A stretch of 47,724 nt of DNA from positions 129,054-176,777 of the forward strand of contig NZ_FOIT01000003.1 of NCBI RefSeq assembly GCF_900110815.1. The letters run 5' to 3'. How positions within the stretch are numbered: the stretch's first letter is position 1; each line of letters begins with the position of its first letter. Origin of the DNA: Aliicoccus persicus (GTDB taxonomy: Bacteria; Bacillota; Bacilli; Staphylococcales; Salinicoccaceae). Shown here piece after piece: positions 1-8,948 of the stretch. A program made the position numbers and the translations under genes. Under the pieces are notes generated by a model. It was not told the DNA's origin. It searched no databases and worked only from the letters and a program-made list of their open reading frames with translations.

Positions 1-117
1 CGCCAATGAGGTTATCTCATAGTCCGTCAAACTGATATGCACGCCAATGAGAGTCGCTCATAGTCCGTCAAATGGATTCTGCGCGCCAATGAAACTTGCT
101 CATAGTCACGCAAACCT
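1..117. repeat. 41/42-bp tandem repeat, array A (3 units, truncated at window start)
   Basis: Three units begin at 1, 42 and 84. Each starts with CGCCAATGA, carries CTCATAGTC about ten bases later and ends near GCAAA or GTCAAA. In the first two units ATGAG and CTCAT form a short inverted repeat around a 5-base loop whose sequence changes (GTTAT, AGTCG) while the arms stay. The third unit is decayed. The array probably continues upstream of the window. It shares the CCAATGAG...AGTC core with array B at 8949. Confidence 0.8.
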
Positions 118-172
118 CCAAATCACCACTGTTCATCAGATTTATTAACTTGAATATAGGGAGAGATACCAA

Positions 173-2134
173 ATGAAGTTAAAATTAGCCTCGGCCATAG
201 CAACTTTTGCCATTTCGCTTGGTTTTTATGCGACTGCTTTTGCTCAAGACAGCTATACAGTTCAAGATTATTTTCCATTAACAGAAAATTACCATGCATG
301 GTTTGAAGGAGACGGTATAGAATTTTCTTCTTATGATGTTTATTTTGATTATATTGAGGACAATTACGTTCAAACGCGTACGGTTTCTGGTACGAGCATG
401 TTAGAAATCTACCAGGTAACTGAAGATACATTGTACCTCTGGTATCAAGAACCTGAGATGTATGATCCAGATAATTATATTCCTGAAATAAAGAACACTG
501 TGGATGTCCCAGTGGATGTGCCACTTCAAGCACCACTAGAAGTTGGTAATACGTGGGGTACTGCGAGTGGTCAGAGAGAAATTGTTGAGGCGTTCATTCC
601 ATTGGAGATAAACGGCACAACGTATCAGGATGTAATCGTTGTAAGAGAGTATCCAGATTTTGAGATTCCTGAAAATGAAACAGTAGAAATGTATAAATAC
701 TATGCTCCTGGAGTAGGTCTCGTTCAAGACTACTACTATTCAGAAATTGAAGGTGAGGAGCCGTTTAGTGTAACGAGCGTACTCCATACACTCGATACTT
801 CTGGTACAAATCACCAAACTGTAGTTGTCGGTGCTGAAGACGGCACTGAAGAAGACGGCACTGAAGAAAACGACACCGAAGAGGATAACGGCACTGAAGA
901 AAACGACACCGAAGAGGATAACGGCACTGAAGAAGACAGTACTGAAGACGGTACTGAAGACGGCACTGAAGAAGACAACACTGAAGAAAACGACACCGAA
1001 GAGGATAACGGCACTGAAGACAACGGTACAGAAGAAGACAACGGCACTGAAGACAACGGCACAGAAGAAGACAATAACGAAGAATCTAACACCGAAGACG
1101 AAAGCTCTGAAGAGGACGGTACCGAAGAAATCGACGGACCACTTGCGAGTGATTACTTCCCGCTGACGGATAATTATCATGCTTTCTTTGAAGGTGAAGG
1201 TATCGAGTATGCAACATATGAAACATACTTTGATTTCATCGATGATGATTATGTACAAACGCGTACGATTTCTGGAACGAGTTTAGTGGAAATTTTCCAA
1301 GCGACGGATGAAGCGGTATATCAATGGTACGCGCAACCTGAAATTTATGTGCGTGAGAACTTTATTTCCCGTGTTCGTTCTCAAGCGGATGAACCGCTGG
1401 ATGTCTTGATACAAACACCAATCGAAGTTGGAAACTATTGGGAAACTGAAACTGGTGCGCGTGAGATTGTTTCCATCGATGAAACAGTAGAAGTTGGAGA
1501 TGAAACGTACGAGGATGTTTTAGTGATTGAAGTGTACCAGAACGAGGAAACAGAACAGAATGAAGAAAATCAAACATTAGAATACTATGCACCAGGTGTC
1601 GGTTTGGTGTTAGAAGAATTCTCAAGTGTGGCTGGTGAAGATGAGGAACCTGTTGTAGTGACAAGTACGCTCGATAGTATTGAAACAGATGGTTGGTATG
1701 AAACGATAACGGTATTTGTACCGGATGAGCAGGGTATGTACTTAGAACCTGTAGAATATGAATTATTCACAGAAACTGACACGTTTATGAGGGGCGACTT
1801 TGCTTCTATTTTCCAAGGTGAGCATGATGGTATTCCACAAATTGCACCGGATGGTTTAACGATAAACTTCATGTACACACATTGGAATAGTAATCCATCA
1901 GACAACCGACTTTTTGTAGATTTCTCAAATGAAATAACAGAGTTAAGAGGGTCAACTGAAGTACTAATGACGCTGGAAGCAATGCTCCATACGATTCAAA
2001 ACTACTACTACGGTACGGATATGATCGTAACGGTTGAAAATGAGCCACTTCACACAGATGGCATTCAGTTTAATGAAGATGAAGTCTATGTACCTGATGA
2101 ATCGTTAATCAACGAATCAGAAACTGTTCAATAA
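173..2134 (+). CDS. Secreted protein with duplicated domain, acidic T/E/D/G linker and C-terminal GerMN-like domain
   Basis: A 653-residue protein with a Sec signal peptide (residues 1-24, cleavage after AFA), so it is exported. Residues about 25-215 and 322-505 are two copies of one domain: YFPLTENYHAWFEG in copy 1 matches YFPLTDNYHAFFEG in copy 2, and both carry VQTRT(V/I)SGTS and YYAPGVGLV. Between them lies a roughly 100-residue linker of repeated DGTEED/ENDTEEDNG units. Residues about 510-640 resemble a GerMN domain (LFVDFSNEI...GSTEVLMTLEAMLHTI), known from spore and lipoprotein contexts. There is no LPXTG motif, lipobox or membrane anchor. Start ATG at 173 follows AGGGAGA. It is a single-gene unit with its own terminator. 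The linker type recurs in the secreted protein at 11069. Molecular function is unknown; an extracellular or wall-associated role is inferred. Confidence 0.85.
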   Translation: MKLKLASAIATFAISLGFYATAFAQDSYTVQDYFPLTENYHAWFEGDGIEFSSYDVYFDYIEDNYVQTRTVSGTSMLEIYQVTEDTLYLWYQEPEMYDPDNYIPEIKNTVDVPVDVPLQAPLEVGNTWGTASGQREIVEAFIPLEINGTTYQDVIVVREYPDFEIPENETVEMYKYYAPGVGLVQDYYYSEIEGEEPFSVTSVLHTLDTSGTNHQTVVVGAEDGTEEDGTEENDTEEDNGTEENDTEEDNGTEEDSTEDGTEDGTEEDNTEENDTEEDNGTEDNGTEEDNGTEDNGTEEDNNEESNTEDESSEEDGTEEIDGPLASDYFPLTDNYHAFFEGEGIEYATYETYFDFIDDDYVQTRTISGTSLVEIFQATDEAVYQWYAQPEIYVRENFISRVRSQADEPLDVLIQTPIEVGNYWETETGAREIVSIDETVEVGDETYEDVLVIEVYQNEETEQNEENQTLEYYAPGVGLVLEEFSSVAGEDEEPVVVTSTLDSIETDGWYETITVFVPDEQGMYLEPVEYELFTETDTFMRGDFASIFQGEHDGIPQIAPDGLTINFMYTHWNSNPSDNRLFVDFSNEITELRGSTEVLMTLEAMLHTIQNYYYGTDMIVTVENEPLHTDGIQFNEDEVYVPDESLINESETVQ

Positions 2135-2147
2135 CTAATTTATAGAC

Positions 2148-2184
2148 TCCGAAACACTGCTTCAAAAGTGTTTCGGATTTTTTT
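2148..2184 (+). terminator. Intrinsic terminator after the GerMN-domain gene
   Basis: An 11-bp perfect stem (TCCGAAACACT / AGTGTTTCGGA) with an 8-base loop is followed by seven T residues. It ends the single-gene transcript upstream. Confidence 0.92.
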
Positions 2185-2250
2185 AGTTTCGATAAGCCTG
2201 TACCCCTTTATGCATAATTTTCTATGATACAATATACCAAGGTGATAAGT

Positions 2251-3099
2251 ATGATTTATATCGGCTTGACAGGGTGGGGGGATCACGACGATCTTTATCC
2301 GGATGTTAGTCAGAAAAAAGATAAACTACGCACGTACGCATCGTATTTTCCAATTGTAGAATTGGATGCGACTTACTACGCAATTCAACGGCAATCTACA
2401 ATTGAAAAATGGTGTATTGAGACTCCCAAAAATTTTAAATTTGTCGTCAAGGCTCATCAATATATGACGGGACACAGTGATTTTAGACAATACTTTGATT
2501 CGATTAAAGATGTGTTTGACGCATATAACGACATGCTGAAGCCGATGGTTAAACATGACAAACTCGCGTTCGTATTGTTACAGTTTCCACCTTGGTTCGA
2601 CTGTTCGGTAAAAAATGTTAAATATGTTCAATATGCCATTCAGCAGCTTGAACCGTATCCAATATCCGTGGAATTTCGCAATCAGACATGGTTTACGAAA
2701 GAGAATAAGGAACAGACATTGGAGTTTTTACATCGCAACTCTGCCATTCATAGTATTTGTGATGAACCACAAGCGGGTATCGGCAGCATTCCTTTTGTCA
2801 ATCGCATTACGAATGAATCGGCGTTTATCCGGATGCACGGAAGAAATGTGGAAGGATGGACACAGAAGGATTTGTCGCAAGAAGAGTGGCGTAATGTGAG
2901 ATACTTGTATGATTATAATCAAGAGGAACTCAATTGGTTGCAGCACGAGATAAAAATACTGTCACACAAAGCAAAAGATATTTATATTGTATTTAACAAT
3001 AACTCAGGTGGTCATGCTGCGAACAATGCACTGCACTTTATAAAGATGTTAGGGATACAATATGAGAAATTAGCACCTCAACAACTTAAATTATTTTAG
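2251..3099 (+). CDS. DUF72 family protein (YunF/YecE-like)
   Basis: A 282-residue protein opening with MIYIGLTGWGDHDDLYP, the usual start of DUF72 proteins, followed by LDATYYAIQ and WCIETPKNFKFVVKAHQYMTGH. Members adopt a TIM-barrel-like fold; the biochemical role is not established. ATG at 2251 is chosen because AAGGTGA lies six bases upstream; the upstream in-frame ATG at 2224 has no ribosome binding site. The gene precedes a TauE gene and a YunD gene with short gaps. This matches, in reordered form, the Bacillus yunD-yunE-yunF cluster, so the three are probably one operon. Confidence 0.88.
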   Translation: MIYIGLTGWGDHDDLYPDVSQKKDKLRTYASYFPIVELDATYYAIQRQSTIEKWCIETPKNFKFVVKAHQYMTGHSDFRQYFDSIKDVFDAYNDMLKPMVKHDKLAFVLLQFPPWFDCSVKNVKYVQYAIQQLEPYPISVEFRNQTWFTKENKEQTLEFLHRNSAIHSICDEPQAGIGSIPFVNRITNESAFIRMHGRNVEGWTQKDLSQEEWRNVRYLYDYNQEELNWLQHEIKILSHKAKDIYIVFNNNSGGHAANNALHFIKMLGIQYEKLAPQQLKLF

Positions 3100-3107
3100 G
3101 AGAAATT

Positions 3108-3929
3108 ATGTATATAATCATTTTAATTCTAATCGGATTACTCGCATCGATGATCGGTGCATTGGTTGGTCTAGGTGGCGGTGTGTTCATCGTTCCACTG
3201 CTTGTTTTCTTCGGAACTGAATTGCAATGGGTCGATGGTATTACACCACAAATTGCAGTGGGGACATCCAGTGCAGTACTCATATTTATTGGGCTGTCAG
3301 CGATGCTTGGTTACGGTAGAAAGAGTCAGGTGGACTATAAAAATGGTCGCATGTTCTTAATCGGGATTATTCCTGGTGCACTCGTCGGATCTTATGTAAA
3401 TAGATTTTTCACGATTGATGGTTTTTATTTATACTTCGGGTTATTTCTTATTTTTATCAGTTTACTTTTAATTATTAGAAGTAGAATTAAACCATTTAAA
3501 ATTTTCCAGAATGAAAAATACATGCAACGATTTACTGATGCCGATGGTACAGAGTATCAATATGGATTCTCACCACTCGTTGCGATTGTGTTAACATTTG
3601 TTGTTGGATTCAGCACGGGGTTATTCGGAATTGGTGGTGGTGCACTGATGACACCAATCATGTTGATACTACTCAGAATGCCACCAAAAGTAACGGTTGG
3701 CACGAGTATGATGATCGTGTTCTTTGCTGGTTTAGCCAGTGCATTTGGACACATGTTACAAGGAAACATTCATTACTATTATTTATTATTCTTAGTACCA
3801 GCAGCGTTTATTGGTGCGAGACTTGGCGTCAACATCAATCAAGTCATTTCATCTCAAGGTACAGTCATCGTTTTGCGTTTAGTTTTAATGGGACTCGGGC
3901 TCTATATGGTGTTACAAACATTCTTCTAG
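3108..3929 (+). CDS. TauE/SafE family membrane transporter (YunE-like)
   Basis: A 273-residue polytopic membrane protein of about eight segments with the internal duplication of the TauE/SafE family. Each half begins with a glycine-rich motif: IGALVGLGGGVFIVPLL near residue 16 and GLFGIGGGALMTPIM near residue 170. Family members export sulfite, sulfoacetate or other organosulfur anions; the substrate here cannot be read from the sequence. AGGAGAAATT precedes the ATG, which lies 8 bases after the DUF72 stop; the next gene starts 12 bases downstream, so all three are likely co-transcribed. Confidence 0.9.
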   Translation: MYIIILILIGLLASMIGALVGLGGGVFIVPLLVFFGTELQWVDGITPQIAVGTSSAVLIFIGLSAMLGYGRKSQVDYKNGRMFLIGIIPGALVGSYVNRFFTIDGFYLYFGLFLIFISLLLIIRSRIKPFKIFQNEKYMQRFTDADGTEYQYGFSPLVAIVLTFVVGFSTGLFGIGGGALMTPIMLILLRMPPKVTVGTSMMIVFFAGLASAFGHMLQGNIHYYYLLFLVPAAFIGARLGVNINQVISSQGTVIVLRLVLMGLGLYMVLQTFF

Positions 3930-3941
3930 GAGTTGATGGCC

Positions 3942-5294
3942 ATGCAGATAAAGATCTTTCACACGAATGACGTACATAGTACGTTTGATAACTATATTAA
4001 GATTACTTCTTTTATACAGGATATGAAGAAAAAGTATGGAGATAATATGCTTTATGTGGATATCGGCGATCATGTGGATCGCTCACATCCATTGACTGAA
4101 GCGACGCGCGGTCTTGCCAATGTTGAGATGTTGAACGAGGCATTATGTGACGTTGCCACGATTGGAAATAACGAGGGCATAACACTTGAGAAAAAGGACT
4201 TAGAAAGACTTTATGAATCCGCGGATTTCGATGTGATCTGTGCAAACTTACGACATAAAGATACCCATGAATTATTTTTTGATCCTTATGTGATTAAAGA
4301 AGTAAATGGCGTTAAAATTGGGTTTATTGCAGCAACAGTAGAGTTTACACCATTTTATGAAGCATTGGATTGGGAAGTGTCCGGGGCAATCCGTTGGATT
4401 GAAAAAGCAGTTGCAGAGATTAAAGACAATGTCGATATCATCGTCGTCATGAGTCATCTTGGTATGTATGATGATGAATTGATCGCACAAAAGATGCCAG
4501 AAGTGGATTTGATTTTAGGTGGGCATACGCATCATTATTTCGAACAGGGTGAATGGCAGAACGATACACTGATCGGTGCTGCGGGTCGCTTCGGTGAATA
4601 CATCGGTGAGATCACGCTAGATATTGAAGACGGCAAAGTGATCAAAAAAGCGGCGCGATTAATTGATGTTAACTTGCTCAGCTCAAAACACGATAAATCA
4701 TTTGAACATGGAAAACAATTACTCAGTACGCCGATTGTTTCTCGTGCGGAACCAATCGAACGTCGGCTGCTCAGCGCAAGTTGTTTTATGACTGCACTGA
4801 GTGCTGTGCTTTTATCGTTTACGAGAAGTCATGCAACACTGATTAATACGGGACTCGTCGTTAAGCAATTCGATGGTGGTGAGTTGACGATGTATGAGCT
4901 TCACAAAGTCTTGCCCCATGCAATAAACGCAGTGAGAATTGAACTCAGCGGCCGTGAATTGAAAGAGGTCATTCATCAAGCAGAGGACCATGAATATCAA
5001 GATATGATCGTTAAAGGTCTAGGATTCCGCGGAGATATTTTTGGAAGATTTGTCATGCATAATGTTGGCTATATCGAGTCAAAGCGTGAACATTTTATTT
5101 ACAAAGATGATGAACCGGTCTTAATCGATGACCACGAAACATACATTTTGGGAACGCTCGATATGTATACATTCGGTCGATTTTTCCCGCAATTTAAGTC
5201 GGCGAAAAAAGAGTATTTAATGCCGGATATGTTGCGTGATATCGTGCAGAACGCATATAGAAATGACCCAGAAATTTTTAAAATGGTCGATTAA
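3942..5294 (+). CDS. Metallophosphoesterase / 5'-nucleotidase (YunD-like)
   Basis: A 450-residue cytoplasmic protein (no signal peptide) with calcineurin-like phosphoesterase motifs: FHTNDVHS near residue 6, VDIGDHVDR near residue 38, GNNEG near residue 75, MSHLG near residue 170 and GGHTHHYF near residue 191. A 5'-nucleotidase C-terminal-type domain follows from about residue 255. It is orthologous in layout to Bacillus YunD, and hydrolysis of a nucleotide monophosphate or related phosphoester is expected. ATG at 3942 is preferred because GGAG lies nine bases upstream; the in-frame TTG at 3933 and ATG at 3936 sit too close to it. The promoter of the downstream riboswitch begins right after the stop codon. 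Confidence 0.87.
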   Translation: MQIKIFHTNDVHSTFDNYIKITSFIQDMKKKYGDNMLYVDIGDHVDRSHPLTEATRGLANVEMLNEALCDVATIGNNEGITLEKKDLERLYESADFDVICANLRHKDTHELFFDPYVIKEVNGVKIGFIAATVEFTPFYEALDWEVSGAIRWIEKAVAEIKDNVDIIVVMSHLGMYDDELIAQKMPEVDLILGGHTHHYFEQGEWQNDTLIGAAGRFGEYIGEITLDIEDGKVIKKAARLIDVNLLSSKHDKSFEHGKQLLSTPIVSRAEPIERRLLSASCFMTALSAVLLSFTRSHATLINTGLVVKQFDGGELTMYELHKVLPHAINAVRIELSGRELKEVIHQAEDHEYQDMIVKGLGFRGDIFGRFVMHNVGYIESKREHFIYKDDEPVLIDDHETYILGTLDMYTFGRFFPQFKSAKKEYLMPDMLRDIVQNAYRNDPEIFKMVD

Positions 5295-5296
5295 GG

Positions 5297-5325
5297 TAGA
5301 CAAGACTGAGTTTGTGATCTATAAT
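5297..5325 (+). promoter_or_regulatory. Sigma-A type promoter of the lysine riboswitch-nhaC unit
   Basis: TAGACA (5297-5302), a 17-base spacer and a perfect TATAAT (5320-5325) lie immediately after the yunD stop codon and about 30 bases before the riboswitch aptamer. The spacing and location fit a promoter for the leader RNA. Confidence 0.7.
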
Positions 5326-5354
5326 CATAATCATCAAAAAACTTAATACAATCA

Positions 5355-5508
5355 ATGTAGAGGTTGCAATTCTCAGGAGTACATATTTTAGCAGACATGC
5401 CGAGATGATATGGAAAGGGAGCGTTGCCGAAATGTGGTATGCGGTGGCATATCATGTTGGGGATACGTAAAACATACGTATAACTGTCATGGAAATGGAG
5501 TACTACAT
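5355..5508 (+). promoter_or_regulatory. Lysine riboswitch (L-box) aptamer
   Basis: The leader shows the L-box signatures in order: AGAGGTTGC just after the P1 strand, GGAGTACAT, GGAAAGGGAGC followed by GTTGCCGAAATG, then AACTGTCAT and GGAGTACTAC at the 3' side. P1 is formed by ATGTAG (5355-5360) and CTACAT (5503-5508). An intrinsic terminator follows 14 bases later, so lysine binding should favour termination (transcriptional OFF switch), as is established for this class in Firmicutes. The regulated gene is an NhaC-type transporter, the family predicted to include lysine transporters (LysW). Confidence 0.9.
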
Positions 5509-5521
5509 CTTTTATATATTT

Positions 5522-5556
5522 AACCATGATCTCATTGTATTGGATCATGGTTTTTT
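5522..5556 (+). terminator. Riboswitch expression-platform terminator
   Basis: AACCATGATC and GATCATGGTT form a perfect 10-bp stem with an 11-base loop, followed by a T run. It lies between the L-box aptamer and the nhaC ribosome binding site (AGGAGG), as expected for a transcriptional attenuator. Confidence 0.92.
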
Positions 5557-5574
5557 ATATTTAGGAGGATTTTT

Positions 5575-7161
5575 ATGGAAGCTATTTTAAATTGGGAGTA
5601 CATGCCAATCGTGCCGCCGTTAATCACTTTGATTTTGGTACTCGCGACACGCAAAGTTGTGCTCAGTTTAGGTATCGGTATTATTTTATCTGCAATTGTC
5701 GTTGGAAATGGTCAGTTTGGTGAGACGTTATCACTACTTTGGCAGGGGTTTGCAGCTATTTTTGTAGATAGTGGCAGCATCAACACATGGGAAGCGTTTA
5801 TATTAATATTTCTAGTATTACTTGGAATCATGACTGCATTTATTAATATGTCGGGTGGTGCTCTGCAGTTCTCCAACTGGGTAGTCAGTAAAGTGAAAAC
5901 GCGAAGACAATCAAAGCTCGTGGCGGGTATTCTCGGAATTATTATTTTTATTGATGATTACTTCAGTGCATTGATGGTTGGTCAAGTGTCAAAACCGCTC
6001 ACTGATGAGCACAAAGTGTCACGCGCTAAACTTGCATACATCGTTGATGCGACAGCGTCACCAGTATCAGTCATTGCACCAATTTCATCATGGGGTGCAG
6101 GAATCATGGCACTGACAGCGCCACTGTTAGTCGCAGCGAGTATTGAAACATCAGCATTCATGGCATTTATTGAAATGATTCCGATGAATTTATATGTTGT
6201 TGCAGCACTTGCACTCATGTTCATAGTGATTATTTTCAACATTAACATCGGTCCGATGAGAACGCACGAAGAACGCGCAATGCAAGAAGGTATTTTATTT
6301 GATGCAGATAAAGAGATACCTGGTGAGATGAATGACGACTTGCCATTACATAAAGAGGGTTCACCGATGGCATTAATTATGCCACTCTTCGCATTGATTG
6401 TTACTGTATTCGTGATGATGTATGCAACTGGTGTTTATGAAGGAGGTTCATACTCATTATTCAGTGCTTTTGAAAACACGTTAGTCACACATTCACTTGT
6501 TGTCGGTGGGATTGTTGGACTTCTAGTGAGTCTGTTTTATTACTTTAGCTACACAGGGAGTAAACAAGAATTTGGTGCAAAGACTTTCGGTTTAGGTATT
6601 GTTAATGGCTTTAAAGCGATGATGCCAGCAATTATTATTTTAACGCTTGCGTGGATGATCGGTTCACTCATCAGTAGTCTAGGTACAGGAGAATTGCTCG
6701 GGCATTGGGTAGAGACAAGCAACTTACCAATCGCATTGATTCCAGCAATCGTATTTATTGTCGCGTGTATCATGTCACTAGCAACAGGAACAAGCTGGGG
6801 TTCATTCGGTATTTTGATTCCAATTGCAGGTGAAATCATCATCGCATTAAATTCACCAGAGTTACTGTTAATCACGATTGCAGCAGTATTAGCGGGTAGT
6901 GTATTTGGAGACCACTGTTCACCAATCTCAGACTCGACGATACTTGCGTCGACGGGATCTGGAAGTAACCACATCGACCACGTCATGACTCAGATACCTT
7001 ATGCAGTCATCGCAGCGTGTATCGCACTCGTGGGCTTTATCGTGCTCGGGTATACGACGAACGTATTACTTGGACTGTTAACGGTGACAGTATTATTAGT
7101 TGCGGTAACAGTTGTTGCGAGGTTCATTAAAAGTTCAAAAACAAATACCGTTACTTCTTAA
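5575..7161 (+). CDS. NhaC-family transporter under lysine riboswitch control (predicted lysine transporter, LysW-like)
   Basis: A 528-residue polytopic membrane protein of the NhaC ion-transporter superfamily, with about 11-13 hydrophobic segments. Visible family motifs are IIFIDDYFSALMVG near residue 125, ASPVSVIAPISSWGAG near residue 160 and the C-terminal GTSWGSFGILIPIAGE and GDHCSPISDSTILAS. Annotation pipelines would call it a Na+/H+ antiporter, but the upstream L-box argues that the substrate is lysine or a lysine-coupled exchange; this is inference from regulation. A strong AGGAGG precedes the ATG. It is transcribed alone; lipA downstream has its own leader of about 65 bases. Confidence 0.88.
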   Translation: MEAILNWEYMPIVPPLITLILVLATRKVVLSLGIGIILSAIVVGNGQFGETLSLLWQGFAAIFVDSGSINTWEAFILIFLVLLGIMTAFINMSGGALQFSNWVVSKVKTRRQSKLVAGILGIIIFIDDYFSALMVGQVSKPLTDEHKVSRAKLAYIVDATASPVSVIAPISSWGAGIMALTAPLLVAASIETSAFMAFIEMIPMNLYVVAALALMFIVIIFNINIGPMRTHEERAMQEGILFDADKEIPGEMNDDLPLHKEGSPMALIMPLFALIVTVFVMMYATGVYEGGSYSLFSAFENTLVTHSLVVGGIVGLLVSLFYYFSYTGSKQEFGAKTFGLGIVNGFKAMMPAIIILTLAWMIGSLISSLGTGELLGHWVETSNLPIALIPAIVFIVACIMSLATGTSWGSFGILIPIAGEIIIALNSPELLLITIAAVLAGSVFGDHCSPISDSTILASTGSGSNHIDHVMTQIPYAVIAACIALVGFIVLGYTTNVLLGLLTVTVLLVAVTVVARFIKSSKTNTVTS

Positions 7162-7228
7162 TTAAGTCAAATATTTACTGATTTGTATGTTAAAATAGTC
7201 AGTAAATGCGACTTAAGGGGGATTTATT

Positions 7229-8155
7229 ATGGCAACGAAGAATGATGAAATACTTAGAAAGCCCGATTGGTTGAAAATAAAATTAAATACGAACAAAAAC
7301 TATACAGATCTCAAGAAAATGATGAGAGAAAAAGATTTACATACGGTTTGTGAAGAAGCGAGATGTCCGAACATCCATGAATGTTGGGCAGAGCGCCGTA
7401 CAGCAACGTTTATGATTCTTGGTGATACATGTACACGCGCATGTCGATTCTGTGCAATTAAAACAGGCTTGCCAACACACTTCGACAAGGACGAGCCGAA
7501 CCGTATTGCAGAATCAGTGAAAGCTATGAATTTGAAACACGTTGTGATTACAGCAGTTGCGCGTGACGACTTAAAAGATGGGGGATCAGGAATTTTCGCT
7601 GAGACAATCCGTCGCACACGTGAAGTAAATCCGTATACGACAATCGAAGTATTGCCAAGTGATATGGGTGGCGTGTACGAAAACTTAAAAACTTTAATGG
7701 ATGCACAGCCAGATATTTTAAACCACAATATTGAAACAGTGGAACGCTTAACGCCAAGAGTGCGCGCGAAAGCTAAATACCGCCGTTCTTTAGAACTATT
7801 GCAACGTGCAAAAGAGATGTATCCAGAAATTCCTACAAAATCAAGCATCATGGTTGGGTTAGGTGAATCACTAGAAGAGATCCACCAGACAATGGATGAT
7901 TTACTTGAGCACAAAGTGGACATCATGACGATTGGTCAATATCTACAACCCACACGTAAACATTTAAAAGTACAAAAATATTATTCACCACTTGAATTTG
8001 GTAAAATGGCTAAAGTGGCACGAGAAAAAGGATTCTCACATTGCCAAGCAGGACCGATGGTTCGTTCAAGTTACCATGCAGATGAACAAGTGAACGAAGC
8101 AGCAAAACAAAAACAAGCAATGGGTGACAAACTTTTAAATGAAACGAATGAGTAG
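7229..8155 (+). CDS. lipA: Lipoyl synthase
   Basis: A 308-residue radical SAM enzyme that inserts two sulfur atoms into protein-bound octanoyl groups to make lipoyl cofactors for 2-oxoacid dehydrogenases and the glycine cleavage system. The N-terminal auxiliary cluster motif [13 protein letters not shown] (CX4CX5C) and the radical SAM motif CTRACRFC (CX3CX2C) are both intact, and the C-terminal MVRSSYHAD contains the conserved RSSY that binds the auxiliary cluster. Length is normal. AAGGGGG precedes the ATG. yutD follows after 8 bases, as in Bacillus and Staphylococcus. Confidence 0.97.
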   Translation: MATKNDEILRKPDWLKIKLNTNKNYTDLKKMMREKDLHTVCEEARCPNIHECWAERRTATFMILGDTCTRACRFCAIKTGLPTHFDKDEPNRIAESVKAMNLKHVVITAVARDDLKDGGSGIFAETIRRTREVNPYTTIEVLPSDMGGVYENLKTLMDAQPDILNHNIETVERLTPRVRAKAKYRRSLELLQRAKEMYPEIPTKSSIMVGLGESLEEIHQTMDDLLEHKVDIMTIGQYLQPTRKHLKVQKYYSPLEFGKMAKVAREKGFSHCQAGPMVRSSYHADEQVNEAAKQKQAMGDKLLNETNE

Positions 8156-8163
8156 GTGATAAT

Positions 8164-8865
8164 GTGGTCATATCCATTGGACACATGCACTTTGACATAA
8201 TCGAAAATTATCGAGATGCATTTGATCAAGAACAGTTTGCTTTGAAATACAGTGAAGTGTTGAACAAGTATGATTACATCGTCGGCGATATCGGTTATGA
8301 AAAACTGCGAATGAGTGGTTTTTATCGGGATAATAAAGCGAAGGTTGAAAGAGAGAAAAAATTCAGTGCCATTGAAGATTACATCAGCGAGTACTGCAAC
8401 TTCGGCTGCGCGTATTTTATCTTGAGAAAACTCTCGAAAGAAGAAGTGAAAGAACTGAAAGAAGAAGGTACTGTTTTTATAGAGCTCGAGATGGGCGGAC
8501 CGGCTGAGACGGCTGATGATAAGGTTTCGGATGATGGTGCTGGTTTAGGTGAAAGTGCTGGTTCAGGTGACGAAGCTAGTTCAAGTGACGAACCGGGCGG
8601 GAAAGATATAAAACCTGCCGGTAAACCGAAGCGTGGCTCGCGTGGTCAAGGTGAAGACCAGAAAGCTGGTAGTCGATCGCAAGGAAAACCAGATAACCGC
8701 CGATCAAGAAGAAGAAAGTCGCGAGCGAAGCAAGATGGCGGAGGCGGTGCCGGTGGGAATAAACCTGCTGCGCGTGGGAAACAGGGGCAGAAAAAAAGTG
8801 CCGCTGACAACACTGCTAAGAAAAAAAGTACGAACCGTACGTTGTCGTCATTTCAGAGAGATTAA
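8164..8865 (+). CDS. yutD: YutD family protein with long charged low-complexity tail
   Basis: Residues about 1-110 form the YutD (DUF1027) domain (YDYIVGDIGYEKLRMSGFY, YCNFGCAYFILRK), of unknown function. The remaining 120 or so residues are low complexity: an acidic Ser/Gly/Asp/Glu stretch to about residue 145, then a strongly basic Arg/Lys/Gly/Gln stretch with RRSRRRKSR, ending TLSSFQRD. Such a tail suggests RNA or nucleic-acid association, but that is inference. The GTG start at 8164 is chosen because AGGTGA lies four bases upstream; ATG at 8185 is the alternative. It is co-transcribed with lipA and followed by a strong terminator. Confidence 0.88.
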   Translation: MVISIGHMHFDIIENYRDAFDQEQFALKYSEVLNKYDYIVGDIGYEKLRMSGFYRDNKAKVEREKKFSAIEDYISEYCNFGCAYFILRKLSKEEVKELKEEGTVFIELEMGGPAETADDKVSDDGAGLGESAGSGDEASSSDEPGGKDIKPAGKPKRGSRGQGEDQKAGSRSQGKPDNRRSRRRKSRAKQDGGGGAGGNKPAARGKQGQKKSAADNTAKKKSTNRTLSSFQRD

Positions 8866-8870
8866 TAAGG

Positions 8871-8911
8871 AAAAGTTCAACAAACCTTCATGGGATTGTT
8901 GAACTTTTTTT
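8871..8911 (+). terminator. Intrinsic terminator after lipA-yutD
   Basis: AAAAGTTCAACAA (8871-8883) pairs with TTGTTGAACTTTT (8896-8908), followed by more T residues. The A-tract on the 5' side means it could also stop minus-strand transcripts. Confidence 0.92.
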
Positions 8912-8948
8912 GTGCCGAGCTACTACGTACACTAAAAGAGGGTCTACC

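Noticed and set aside
740-1258. Long minus-strand frames opposite the acidic linker (also at 11983-12275)
   Set aside because: They are mirror frames of the repetitive GAA/GAC codons, giving low-complexity Ser/Val/Phe products, with no ribosome binding site.
5295-5574. Minus-strand 85-codon frame in the nhaC leader
   Set aside because: The region is explained by the lysine riboswitch and its terminator on the plus strand.
7300-7926. 208-codon minus-strand frame inside lipA
   Set aside because: Shadow of the conserved lipA reading frame; composition and lack of start signals do not support a gene.
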